Below, one piece after another: positions 52,287 through 60,250 of a stretch of 64,000 nt of DNA (positions are counted from its first letter, which is position 1; every line of letters starts with the position of its first letter). The stretch comes from JAGTVG01 sp964543195 (GTDB lineage Bacteria; Bacteroidota; Bacteroidia; Cytophagales; Cyclobacteriaceae), in the NCBI GenBank assembly GCA_964543195.1, contig CAZIXF010000012.1, forward strand, positions 35,700 to 99,699. The letters are read 5' to 3'. The notes under the pieces are model-generated. The model made no database searches. It was not told the origin of the DNA and saw only the letters and a program-made list of their open reading frames with translations. The position numbers and the translations under genes were made by a program.

Positions 52287-53613
52287 TAAATAATGAGAGC
52301 AAGCCCTTTTTTTCCCGGATTTTTATTCTGTCATCGGGGAATTTCCGGTTATATTGTTCCACAACCTGCGGTATGGGATCGGATATGAATTCTGAATCGA
52401 AATAGGCCAAATCAAGTTCACGGACCACTTCAGGAATGGATTTCCCATTACTGATCCACCCGTCACAAACCTTATGCTTGAATCGCACACCCATTAAATT
52501 CACGCCTACCAGACTTTTGTTTTCGGCATCAAATGTAAGCCTGATGGAACGTTTGCCATTTTCATCTTCCCAGTAAATATGATCTTCTTTTACTCCCTCT
52601 ATATTTTTTACATGTCCATATACCTGGTATTCGATATCAAAAAACTTGGCAGAGTTGAACCATGGTCCCGGATCAAAAGCTGTTTTTCTCCCGGTAATGG
52701 TTTGCGCGACGGTTTCTCCATGTATCCTTCCGGCATACCAAACAGGTTCTATAGCCTTACGGCCAGGCCGGGGGTCTTTCATCTGAACACAATCTCCAAT
52801 AGCATAGACGTCCTCAATATTCGTTTCGAAATAATCATTGACCAGCACACCTTTGTCGGTTTCTATTTCTGAATCTTTTAAAAATTCAATATTAGGATGC
52901 ACCCCCACGGTAAGTCCGACGAACTCACAATTGATTACCTCACCCTGTTTGGTTTTCACCCCTTTCACTCTTCCGTTTTCACCGGGCAGGATCTCCTTTA
53001 ACTCTGTCTCCAGTCTGAGGTCCACACCATGCTCCCGGATATGCCTGCTCACCATTCTCGATTCTTCAACCGGGAGCACCACGTTGAAAAAACTTTCTTC
53101 CCTGACAAGAAATGTTACGGGAATGTCCCGTGAAAGCAGCATTTCCGTCATTTCAATGCCAATCAGGCCGCCTCCAACGACCACGGCGCGTTTTATACCC
53201 CGGGTATAGTATTCCATATTTTCCAGGTCCTGGTAACTGTACAGGCCCTGAACCCCCTTAAGATCTTCACCCGGCCAGCCGAATTTATTCGAAAGTGAGC
53301 CTGTAGCGATGATCAGCACATCATATTCAAGTTTTTTCCCTGACTTAAGTACAAGTCTTTTTTTTCTCGTATCGATTTTAACCACATGGTCACGGATAAG
53401 GTCCAGTCTGTTCTTCTCCCAGAACCAGTCTTCGTAAGGTTTTGTATGCTCATAGGTCATATGACCCATGTAAATATACATGAGGGCTGTCCTGGAGAAA
53501 AAATGATCCGTTTCCGATGAAATAATCGTAATGGGGTCATCGGATTGTTTCCTGATGAAACGGGCTGCGGTTACACCGGCAATACCATTTCCAATAATCA
53601 TTATTTTACGCAT
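52279..53613 (-). CDS. FAD/NAD(P)-dependent oxidoreductase
   Basis: A 444-residue pyridine nucleotide-disulfide-oxidoreductase-fold protein related to nitrite/rubredoxin reductases. FAD site IIGNGIAGVTAARFIR (5-20), NAD site AVVVGGGLIGIEMTEML (about 143-160), and VYAIGDCVQM for the flavin (about 270). It has no CxxC redox disulfide in the first domain. It is translationally coupled with the membrane 4Fe-4S protein, its probable electron acceptor. Confidence 0.87.
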   Translation of the reverse strand: MRKIMIIGNGIAGVTAARFIRKQSDDPITIISSETDHFFSRTALMYIYMGHMTYEHTKPYEDWFWEKNRLDLIRDHVVKIDTRKKRLVLKSGKKLEYDVLIIATGSLSNKFGWPGEDLKGVQGLYSYQDLENMEYYTRGIKRAVVVGGGLIGIEMTEMLLSRDIPVTFLVREESFFNVVLPVEESRMVSRHIREHGVDLRLETELKEILPGENGRVKGVKTKQGEVINCEFVGLTVGVHPNIEFLKDSEIETDKGVLVNDYFETNIEDVYAIGDCVQMKDPRPGRKAIEPVWYAGRIHGETVAQTITGRKTAFDPGPWFNSAKFFDIEYQVYGHVKNIEGVKEDHIYWEDENGKRSIRLTFDAENKSLVGVNLMGVRFKHKVCDGWISNGKSIPEVVRELDLAYFDSEFISDPIPQVVEQYNRKFPDDRIKIREKKGLLSLFNG

Positions 53614-53830
53614 GGAGCCTGATTATATGGTGATCAATCAGATTTACAATAATTGTTAATTTAAACAACAGGCCATGGCTGTTTTTCAAAAAAATGTGCC
53701 TATGTCTCGATTATGACATTCATTGCTTTGTCCGGTGAAGATAAGTATCCTTTTTCAAATACTCAAACCGGAGGAATACCAAGGAATGAAATATTAAAAA
53801 AAACTTATTGCCCCCATCTTTTCATAAACA

Positions 53831-53893
53831 GGGACCTATGCCACTTTGAATTATAATTAACACCTGTTTTCTCAAAGGGGCATAGATCCTGTC
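53831..53893. other. Long imperfect hairpin downstream of the SulP gene
   Basis: CAGGGACCTATGCCACTTTGA (start 53831) pairs imperfectly with TCAAAGGGGCATAGATCCTG (to 53893), a stem of about 18 pairs with a mismatch and bulge and a loop of some 20 bases. It is directly after the SulP stop codon (minus strand). There is no T-run on the minus-strand side, so it may be a 3' mRNA structure or a REP-like element. Confidence 0.45.
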
Positions 53894-53899
53894 CACTTA

Positions 53900-55510
53900 T
53901 TATATTTTTGCTTCCTGTTTCAATTTGTTGTTATTCCGCATGCTCTCGCCGAAAGTTTTCACCTGATTAGGGATCTGTTTTGGTGAAAAGCCGGTAAATT
54001 GCAGGTCTATATTTTTATACCTGGCGTTTTCCTGGAAATCTCTGATCACCTCCAGTACATCATGATCGATGATCACCGATTTGGACCCGTCAATTTCAAC
54101 CCTGGAATTCTCCGGGATATGATTTAATGTTTGCAGAATGCTGGCTTTGTTAAGAAAACTGACATTCTCGGAAAGTTCTATTTTGATCTTTTCCGGTACA
54201 TGATGTTTTTCCGGATCAAAATAATAGGGAGTCTTCATGTTATCATACAGGATAAACATAATGGCCACTCCCATTCCGAGCGTTATGCCTATAAGCAGGT
54301 CAGTAAAGACTATGGCCACTATAGTTACCATATATGGGGCGAAGAGAGACCAGCCAAGTTTATACATACTCCGGAACAGGGAAGGTTTGGCCAGTTTAAA
54401 ACCTACAATGATCAGGACTGCTGCCAGACTTGAAAGAGGGATCAGATTCAGGATGTTGGGGATCAGCAAGGCGCTCAATAACAGCAGAAAACCATGGATT
54501 ATTGCTGAGGTTTTGGTACGACCACCACTCTGAACATTGGCAGAGCTTCTGACGATCACCTGGGTGATGGGCAATCCACCGATCAATCCGGAGATCACAT
54601 TACCTATTCCCTGTGCCCGTAATTCCCGGTTGGTCGGGGTGACCCGCTTCATGTGATCCAGCTTATCCGTGGCTTCCACACTGAGCAGTGTTTCCAGGCT
54701 GGCTACAATGGCCAGTGTAACTGCAACGATATAAACGTCAGTATTGTAAATACTGGAGAAATCGGGCAGTGTAAAAAGCTGCAAAAACTCATTGAAATTG
54801 CCAGCCGAAGGAATATTAACTACCTGGCTTGAGGCAAGGTCGAGTGCAGGGATATTATCGAACAATATATTAAGGCTGATCCCCGCAATAACGGCCACAA
54901 GAGGTCCCTGGATCAATCCAAAAATTTTATTTTTTTTCATGAAAGGCCTCTCCCATAAAACCAGGATGGCCAGACTTATCCCCGCAATAATTATGGCACC
55001 GGGAGAAAGATGATTCAGCATATTGATCAGTTCGGAGAAGGTGTTTTCTCCATCCGGCTGAACAAAGGAAAGATCACCTTCATAATCCGCATCGTAACCT
55101 ACGGCATGAGGTATCTGTTTCAGAATAATGATGATTCCTATTCCCGACAGCATTCCTTTGATCACGGATGAAGGAAAATAATATCCTACGATCCCGGCCT
55201 TGGCATAACCCAGGATGAGCTGCAGGATCCCGGCGAGTACCACCGCCAACAGGAATACCTGATATGAACCAAGATCATTGATAGCTGACAGGACTATAAC
55301 GGCCAGCCCTGCAGCAGGACCGCTCACACCAAGTGCTGATCCACTGAAAGAAGCCACTACGATTCCTCCCACGATACCGGCAATAATGCCGGAAAACAAA
55401 GGAGCTCCTGAGGCCAGCGCAATGCCAAGGCAAAGAGGAACAGCTACAAGGAATACGACTATACTGGCTGGAAAATCATATTTTAAATTTTTCAGAAAAT
55501 TGTTTTTCAT
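53900..55510 (-). CDS. SulP-family inorganic anion transporter
   Basis: Polytopic SLC26/SulP protein of 536 residues: N-terminal DFPASIVVFLVAVPLCLGIALASGAPLFSGIIAGIVGG, the family hallmark of the first helices, VSGPAAGLAV, ELRAQGIGNVISGLIGGLPITQVIVRSSANVQSGGRTK, and a C-terminal STAS domain (about 430-530). Substrate may be sulfate, bicarbonate or another anion; the resemblance to the bacterial 'SulP with TQ' group cannot be settled. Sulfate uptake would fit the sulfur theme of the window. Confidence 0.9.
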   Translation of the reverse strand: MKNNFLKNLKYDFPASIVVFLVAVPLCLGIALASGAPLFSGIIAGIVGGIVVASFSGSALGVSGPAAGLAVIVLSAINDLGSYQVFLLAVVLAGILQLILGYAKAGIVGYYFPSSVIKGMLSGIGIIIILKQIPHAVGYDADYEGDLSFVQPDGENTFSELINMLNHLSPGAIIIAGISLAILVLWERPFMKKNKIFGLIQGPLVAVIAGISLNILFDNIPALDLASSQVVNIPSAGNFNEFLQLFTLPDFSSIYNTDVYIVAVTLAIVASLETLLSVEATDKLDHMKRVTPTNRELRAQGIGNVISGLIGGLPITQVIVRSSANVQSGGRTKTSAIIHGFLLLLSALLIPNILNLIPLSSLAAVLIIVGFKLAKPSLFRSMYKLGWSLFAPYMVTIVAIVFTDLLIGITLGMGVAIMFILYDNMKTPYYFDPEKHHVPEKIKIELSENVSFLNKASILQTLNHIPENSRVEIDGSKSVIIDHDVLEVIRDFQENARYKNIDLQFTGFSPKQIPNQVKTFGESMRNNNKLKQEAKI

Positions 55511-55596
55511 GGCTTAATCGGATGTTTTTTAGACGTTATTCAGGTAATGGTTTGATAAGTTTTAATTATGGTCTGACTTGTGTTAGGTTGGCAGGT

Positions 55597-55905
55597 TCAG
55601 GCAGAAAACTCGGGTGGTTCATCAAGGAGGTGAGGGTATCCTTTTTTAAACGGATTGCGGAAATTAACAGAATGGCTCCTGATCGAACCGTTCCATGTAA
55701 GAAAATAATAGGAGGCTCTGGTATCGTCCTGGTCTTCGAGGTCTTCACACGGTTGATTTTTTTTGGCTAATGAATCGTCCGAAAGATTGATGTGTGTTTC
55801 GTTATCCGTGGTATGATTCACGTGGAGATGAATAGGGGGTTCATTAACAATCCAGGCAGAGATCATTATGACAATAAGAACAGTATTTGCCAGAAAATTT
55901 TTCAT
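55597..55905 (-). CDS. Small exported protein of unknown function
   Basis: I do not recognise this 102-residue protein. It has a clean signal peptide (MKNFLANTVLIVIMISAWIV) and a polar, His/Asp/Asn-rich mature part (NEPPIHLHVNHTTDNETHINLSDDS) with a single Cys. It lies 86 bases upstream of the SulP gene on the same strand and could be co-expressed with it. A plus-strand frame overlaps at 55522-55770, but its composition looks less protein-like. The histidine-rich segment may bind metal. Confidence 0.5.
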   Translation of the reverse strand: MKNFLANTVLIVIMISAWIVNEPPIHLHVNHTTDNETHINLSDDSLAKKNQPCEDLEDQDDTRASYYFLTWNGSIRSHSVNFRNPFKKGYPHLLDEPPEFSA

Positions 55906-56091
55906 GGATAAGATCCAAGCAATTAACCTGTTTCCAGGGAAAATGTTTAAATTTCATAAATTCCTGCTCCCTCCGAGCATTAACAAACTTCAAAAATAAT
56001 TTCTTTTTACTATTTTATTGGATATATGTCGAAAAAATCCTTTACTATATTGAACTTAATGTTTGTTTTGGGATTCGTATTTTGCAGATAA

Positions 56092-56583
56092 ATGAATAGA
56101 ATATCCATAATAGCTGCAATGTCAGAGAATCGTGTGATAGGGAAGAACAACAGGCTGCCCTGGGATCTTCCCGCTGATCATGAACATTTCAGAAACATAA
56201 CTGCAGGGAAGCCTTTTATTATGGGAAGAAACAGTTATGAAGCCCCCGACCGGTTTATCTCGGATAAAAAGACCATCATCCTGTCGACAGGGAAGGTGGA
56301 CGACCTGTGTGCCAATTGCCTGGTGGAGAATGATTTGAGTAAGGCGATAGACCGGGTAAGCGGAGAAGAGGAAATTTTTATACTGGGTGGACAGCAGGTG
56401 TTCGAACAGTCTTTTCCCCTTGCCAATTATATTTATCTGACCATTATTCATGCGTATTTCGAGGGCGATGCGTTTTTCCCTGAATTTGACCATATGCAAT
56501 GGAAGATACAGAAAAAGGATTTTCACCATAAGGATAAAGACAATCCTTATGATTATACTTTTCTGGAATATTCAAGGATATGA
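56092..56583 (+). CDS. folA: Dihydrofolate reductase
   Basis: Reduces dihydrofolate to tetrahydrofolate. The 163-residue protein has IAAMSENRVIGKNNRLPWDLPADHEHFRNIT with the catalytic Asp (about residue 28), GKPFIMGRNSYEA for NADPH binding, IFILGGQQVFEQ, and a closing IQKKDFHHKDKDNPYDYTFLEYSR. Canonical length and order. Single-gene unit. With pabB earlier in the window it is one of two folate genes seen here. Confidence 0.95.
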   Translation: MNRISIIAAMSENRVIGKNNRLPWDLPADHEHFRNITAGKPFIMGRNSYEAPDRFISDKKTIILSTGKVDDLCANCLVENDLSKAIDRVSGEEEIFILGGQQVFEQSFPLANYIYLTIIHAYFEGDAFFPEFDHMQWKIQKKDFHHKDKDNPYDYTFLEYSRI

Positions 56584-56671
56584 ACCAGATGAACGCTTAA
56601 GTGTTTAAATGATGATTATTGATTAATTTTAGCATCTGGAAGCATCATTTTTTCAACTCAAAAAAAAATAT

Positions 56672-58159
56672 ATGGAACAATTTTTATTGGGATATGATGT
56701 GGGAAGCTCATCCGTTAAAGCTACCCTTGTTGAGGCAGAAAGTGGAAAAGTGATGGGATCGGCCACTTCTCCCGAGAGGGAAATGGGTATGCTCACTCCT
56801 GAATCCGGATGGGCGGAACAGGATCCCGCCGGATGGTGGAAACACCTGGTCAATGCCACACAGGAACTTATCCGGAAACCGGGTGTAGATCCGGCTGGAA
56901 TCAGGGCTATTGGTATTTCTTACCAGATGCATGGCCTGGTGCTGGTCGACCGGGACAAAAATGTATTACGACCCTCCATCATCTGGTGTGACAGCAGGGC
57001 TGTGGATATCGGTGAAAAAGCATTCGCATCCCTGGGCGGGAACACAGCATTAACCCATCTATTGAATTCACCGGGTAATTTTACTGCATCCAAGCTGAAA
57101 TGGGTCATGGATAACGAACCCGAACTTTATGACCGGGTCGATAAATTCATGTTACCGGGTGATTATATAGCCATGAAGATGACCGGCGAGGTTAAAACCA
57201 CCATCCCCGGACTTTCGGAGGGAATATTATGGGATTTCCTTGAAAAGGATATTGCCGGGATGGTATTGGATGAATATGGTATAAACCGCGAACGGATACC
57301 TGATCTTGTAGATACTTTCGGCATTCAGGGTGAATTGACCGCCATGGCTGCCGACGAACTGGGGTTACCTGAAGGAATTTCCGTTAGTTACAGGGCAGGG
57401 GACCAGCCCAATAATGCATTTTCGCTTAATGTGCTTAATCCCGGTGAGATTGCAGCTACTGCCGGCACATCGGGCGTTATATTCGGATTGATCGATCAAC
57501 CCGAATATGATCCTCAATCAAGAGTAAACACATTTGTACATGTAAATCATTCGACCAGAGAACCCCGTTATGGTATTTTGCTTTGTATCAATGGTACGGG
57601 CATTTTGAACAGCTGGCTAAAGCATCACACCGGAGATATTGATTATGATGAAATGAATGCGCTGGCCTCTGAAATTCCTGTGGGATCGCAGGGGCTGAAA
57701 ATACTGCCTTTCGGTAATGGCGCTGAGCGGGTACTGGGTAACCGGGAACAGGGAGGGTCGATTCATGGATTGAACTTCAATGTACATAAAAAGGCGCATC
57801 TGTTGCGGGCTGCTCAGGAAGGAATCGTATTTGCCCTGAAATATGGTTTTGATATTATGAAACGGATCGGTATGGAAATGAATGTGGTAAGGGCGGGAAA
57901 CGCCAATATGTTCCTGAGTCCGGTATTCAGGCAAGCATTTGTTAATACTACGAATACTGTAGTCGAGTTATATGATACGGATGGATCCCAGGGAGCTGCA
58001 AGGGGTGCCGGTGTAGGGGCTGGGATATATGCTGACTTCGGAGAAGCGTTTAACGGACTTCAGCTTATCCAGCGTATAGAACCGGACAAGTCAATGATCG
58101 ACCAGTACACTGATGAATATAAACAATGGTTAAATATATTAAACCGTAATTTGAAATGA
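56672..58159 (+). CDS. xylB: Xylulokinase
   Basis: FGGY-family sugar kinase of 495 residues: LLGYDVGSSSVKATLVEAESG (ATP-binding phosphate 1), GISYQMHGLVLVDRDKNVLRPSIIWCDSRA, with substrate residues typical of xylulokinase, GDQPNNAFSLNVLNPGEIAATAGTSG (the catalytic Asp region), and FRQAFVNTTNTVVELYDTDGSQGAARGAG. It phosphorylates D-xylulose made by XylA. Its stop overlaps the start of xylA by 4 bases. No xylose transporter or regulator is adjacent. Confidence 0.92.
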   Translation: MEQFLLGYDVGSSSVKATLVEAESGKVMGSATSPEREMGMLTPESGWAEQDPAGWWKHLVNATQELIRKPGVDPAGIRAIGISYQMHGLVLVDRDKNVLRPSIIWCDSRAVDIGEKAFASLGGNTALTHLLNSPGNFTASKLKWVMDNEPELYDRVDKFMLPGDYIAMKMTGEVKTTIPGLSEGILWDFLEKDIAGMVLDEYGINRERIPDLVDTFGIQGELTAMAADELGLPEGISVSYRAGDQPNNAFSLNVLNPGEIAATAGTSGVIFGLIDQPEYDPQSRVNTFVHVNHSTREPRYGILLCINGTGILNSWLKHHTGDIDYDEMNALASEIPVGSQGLKILPFGNGAERVLGNREQGGSIHGLNFNVHKKAHLLRAAQEGIVFALKYGFDIMKRIGMEMNVVRAGNANMFLSPVFRQAFVNTTNTVVELYDTDGSQGAARGAGVGAGIYADFGEAFNGLQLIQRIEPDKSMIDQYTDEYKQWLNILNRNLK

Positions 58160-59469
58160 GCACTGAATATTTTAAAGGAATAGAAAAAATCAACTACGAA
58201 GGGCCGGAATCTAAAAACCCACTGGCTTTCAAATATTATGATGAGGGCAAAATGGTGGCGGGAAAGACCCTGAAGGAGCATCTGCGTTTTGCAGTCGCTT
58301 ACTGGCATTCCTTCTGTAATACCGGTAATGACCCCTTTGGTCCGGGGACAAAAAAATTTCCCTGGGATGCCAGATCCGATGCTGTACAGCGGGGGAAAGA
58401 TAAAATGGATGCGGCCTTTGAGTTTTTTGTCAAACTCGGTGTTCCCTATTTCTGCTTCCACGATTTCGATCTTGTCGATGAAGGCAGCTCGCTGGCCGAA
58501 TCGGAGAGCAGGCTCAGAACCATGGTGGATTATGCCAAACAGAAAATGGGAGAAACCGGTGTAAAATTATTGTGGGGTACCTCGAACCTCTTCAGTAATC
58601 CGCGGTATATGAACGGTGCTGCCACAAATCCGGATTTTTCCGTGGTGGCATATGCCGGGGCACAACTCAAGAATGCACTGGATGTGACCATAGAATTACA
58701 GGGAGAGAATTATGTATTCTGGGGAGGCCGTGAAGGATATATGAGTCTTCTGAATACCGATATGAAAAGGGAACAGGAACATTTTGCCCGCTTTTTGCAC
58801 ATGGCCAGGGATTATGCCAGGAAACAGGGCTTTAACGGAAATTTTTTCATTGAACCCAAACCCATGGAACCCACCAAACACCAGTACGATTATGACGCAT
58901 CTACGGTCATAGGTTTCTTACGCAAGTATGACCTGTTGGGTGATTTCAAGCTGAATGTGGAGGTTAACCATGCAACACTTGCCGGTCACACATTTCAGCA
59001 TGAACTACAGGTGGCTGCCAATGAAGGCTTGCTGGGCAGCATAGATGCCAACCGGGGTGATTATCAGAATGGATGGGATACCGACCAGTTTCCTGCCGAT
59101 ATTTATGAAGTGACGGAAGCCATGCTTGTTATTCTTGAAGCAGGCGGCTTCAGAGGGGGTGGCATTAATTTTGATGCTAAACTCAGAAGGAACTCCACGG
59201 ATCTGATTGACCTGTTTTATGCACATATCGGGGGCATGGACATCTTCGCCCGTGCTTTGATGGCAGCGGATAAAATCCTGGAGGATTCTGATTATAAGCT
59301 TATGAGAAAGGAACGATATGCTACGTTCGATTCAGGCAAGGGAGCCGAATTCGAACAGGGAAAATTGGATCTCAACGAACTGAAGACTATTGCCGAATCA
59401 ACAGGTGAACCCGAGTTGATCAGTGGCCGGCAGGAATTGTATGAAAATATTATTAACCAGTATATCTGA
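58156..59469 (+). CDS. xylA: Xylose isomerase
   Basis: Interconverts D-xylose and D-xylulose. The 437-residue length is that of class II isomerases. Motifs: FWHSFCNTGNDPFG, FCFHDFDLVDEG with the catalytic His, GTSNLFSNPRYMNGAATNPDF, FIEPKPMEPTKHQYDYDAST, the metal ligand Glu in NVEVNHATLAGHTF, IDANRGDYQNGWDTDQFP. All catalytic and metal residues are present. Translated with xylB. Confidence 0.97.
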   Translation: MSTEYFKGIEKINYEGPESKNPLAFKYYDEGKMVAGKTLKEHLRFAVAYWHSFCNTGNDPFGPGTKKFPWDARSDAVQRGKDKMDAAFEFFVKLGVPYFCFHDFDLVDEGSSLAESESRLRTMVDYAKQKMGETGVKLLWGTSNLFSNPRYMNGAATNPDFSVVAYAGAQLKNALDVTIELQGENYVFWGGREGYMSLLNTDMKREQEHFARFLHMARDYARKQGFNGNFFIEPKPMEPTKHQYDYDASTVIGFLRKYDLLGDFKLNVEVNHATLAGHTFQHELQVAANEGLLGSIDANRGDYQNGWDTDQFPADIYEVTEAMLVILEAGGFRGGGINFDAKLRRNSTDLIDLFYAHIGGMDIFARALMAADKILEDSDYKLMRKERYATFDSGKGAEFEQGKLDLNELKTIAESTGEPELISGRQELYENIINQYI

Positions 59470-59497
59470 TCTCTTATCACTATAGGCTCCTTAACGG

Positions 59498-60190
59498 ATG
59501 AGAAAGAGCGGATGGATCATATGTTTTTTATTGATGATGTTCAGCGGAAAGTTTAACTTTTCCTCTGGACAGAATAACGAATATATTCTGATCCGGGGAA
59601 AAATTTCGGAAGCTTCCACCGGTAAACCTCTTAAAGCTTCCGTTACATTTCAAAGTTATCCCGATGCCTCCGAGGTTTACATAGAAGAATCGAACGACTC
59701 CACGGGTTTATTTGAGGTATATCTGCATAAAAAGAATAAATATGTGATCGAGGTAGGTGCACAATACTATAAGCCTGAGATTGATACCATCAATGTTACC
59801 TCGGATACGGCGGGGATGGATTTCGAATTGTTGTCGGTTCGACCCGGTGAACTTCTGAGATTGCATAAAATATATTTTGCACAGGGTGATTATCATATTC
59901 AGGACAGCTCAATACAGGAGTTGAGTGAGATTGCCCTACTGCTGAATCAATATCCGGAAATGAAAATCCAGCTCGAAGGTCATACCGACAGGCTGGGGGG
60001 CAGGAAAGCAAACCTGGAACTTTCCGAGAACAGGGTGGAGGCGATTAAAAGATATTTAATGGATCAGGGTATCCATCATAAAAGGATCAAAACCAGGGCG
60101 TTTGGAGAGAGCAGGCCTATTTCGACAGAAAACACAGACGAGTCAAGGAAATTGAACAGAAGGGTAGAGGTGAGAATATTGAGTATCTGA
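59498..60190 (+). CDS. OmpA-family protein with carboxypeptidase-regulatory-like domain
   Basis: Exported protein of 230 residues: signal peptide (cleavage near SSGQ), an N-terminal beta-sandwich domain (about 30-110, with GKISEASTGKPLKASVTFQS), and an OmpA-type peptidoglycan-binding domain with IYFAQGDYHIQDSS, LEGHTDRLGGRKANLELSENRVEAIKRYL and LNRRVEVRIL. It anchors the outer envelope to the cell wall. It precedes a larger relative with the same two modules plus PD40 repeats, 60 bases downstream. Confidence 0.85.
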   Translation: MRKSGWIICFLLMMFSGKFNFSSGQNNEYILIRGKISEASTGKPLKASVTFQSYPDASEVYIEESNDSTGLFEVYLHKKNKYVIEVGAQYYKPEIDTINVTSDTAGMDFELLSVRPGELLRLHKIYFAQGDYHIQDSSIQELSEIALLLNQYPEMKIQLEGHTDRLGGRKANLELSENRVEAIKRYLMDQGIHHKRIKTRAFGESRPISTENTDESRKLNRRVEVRILSI

Positions 60191-60250
60191 TATAGAAATT
60201 TTTTTGAAGTTTTTATATCTTGAGGACGTAATCACCCTAAACCAACCGAA

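Noticed and set aside
53713..53856. 47-codon plus-strand frame between the FAD oxidoreductase and SulP genes
   Set aside because: No hydrophobic or conserved pattern, overlaps the long hairpin, and lies in a gap between two minus-strand genes.
55522..55770. Plus-strand frame opposite the small exported protein
   Set aside because: No signal peptide or domain, and a less protein-like composition than the minus-strand frame, which begins with a clean signal peptide.
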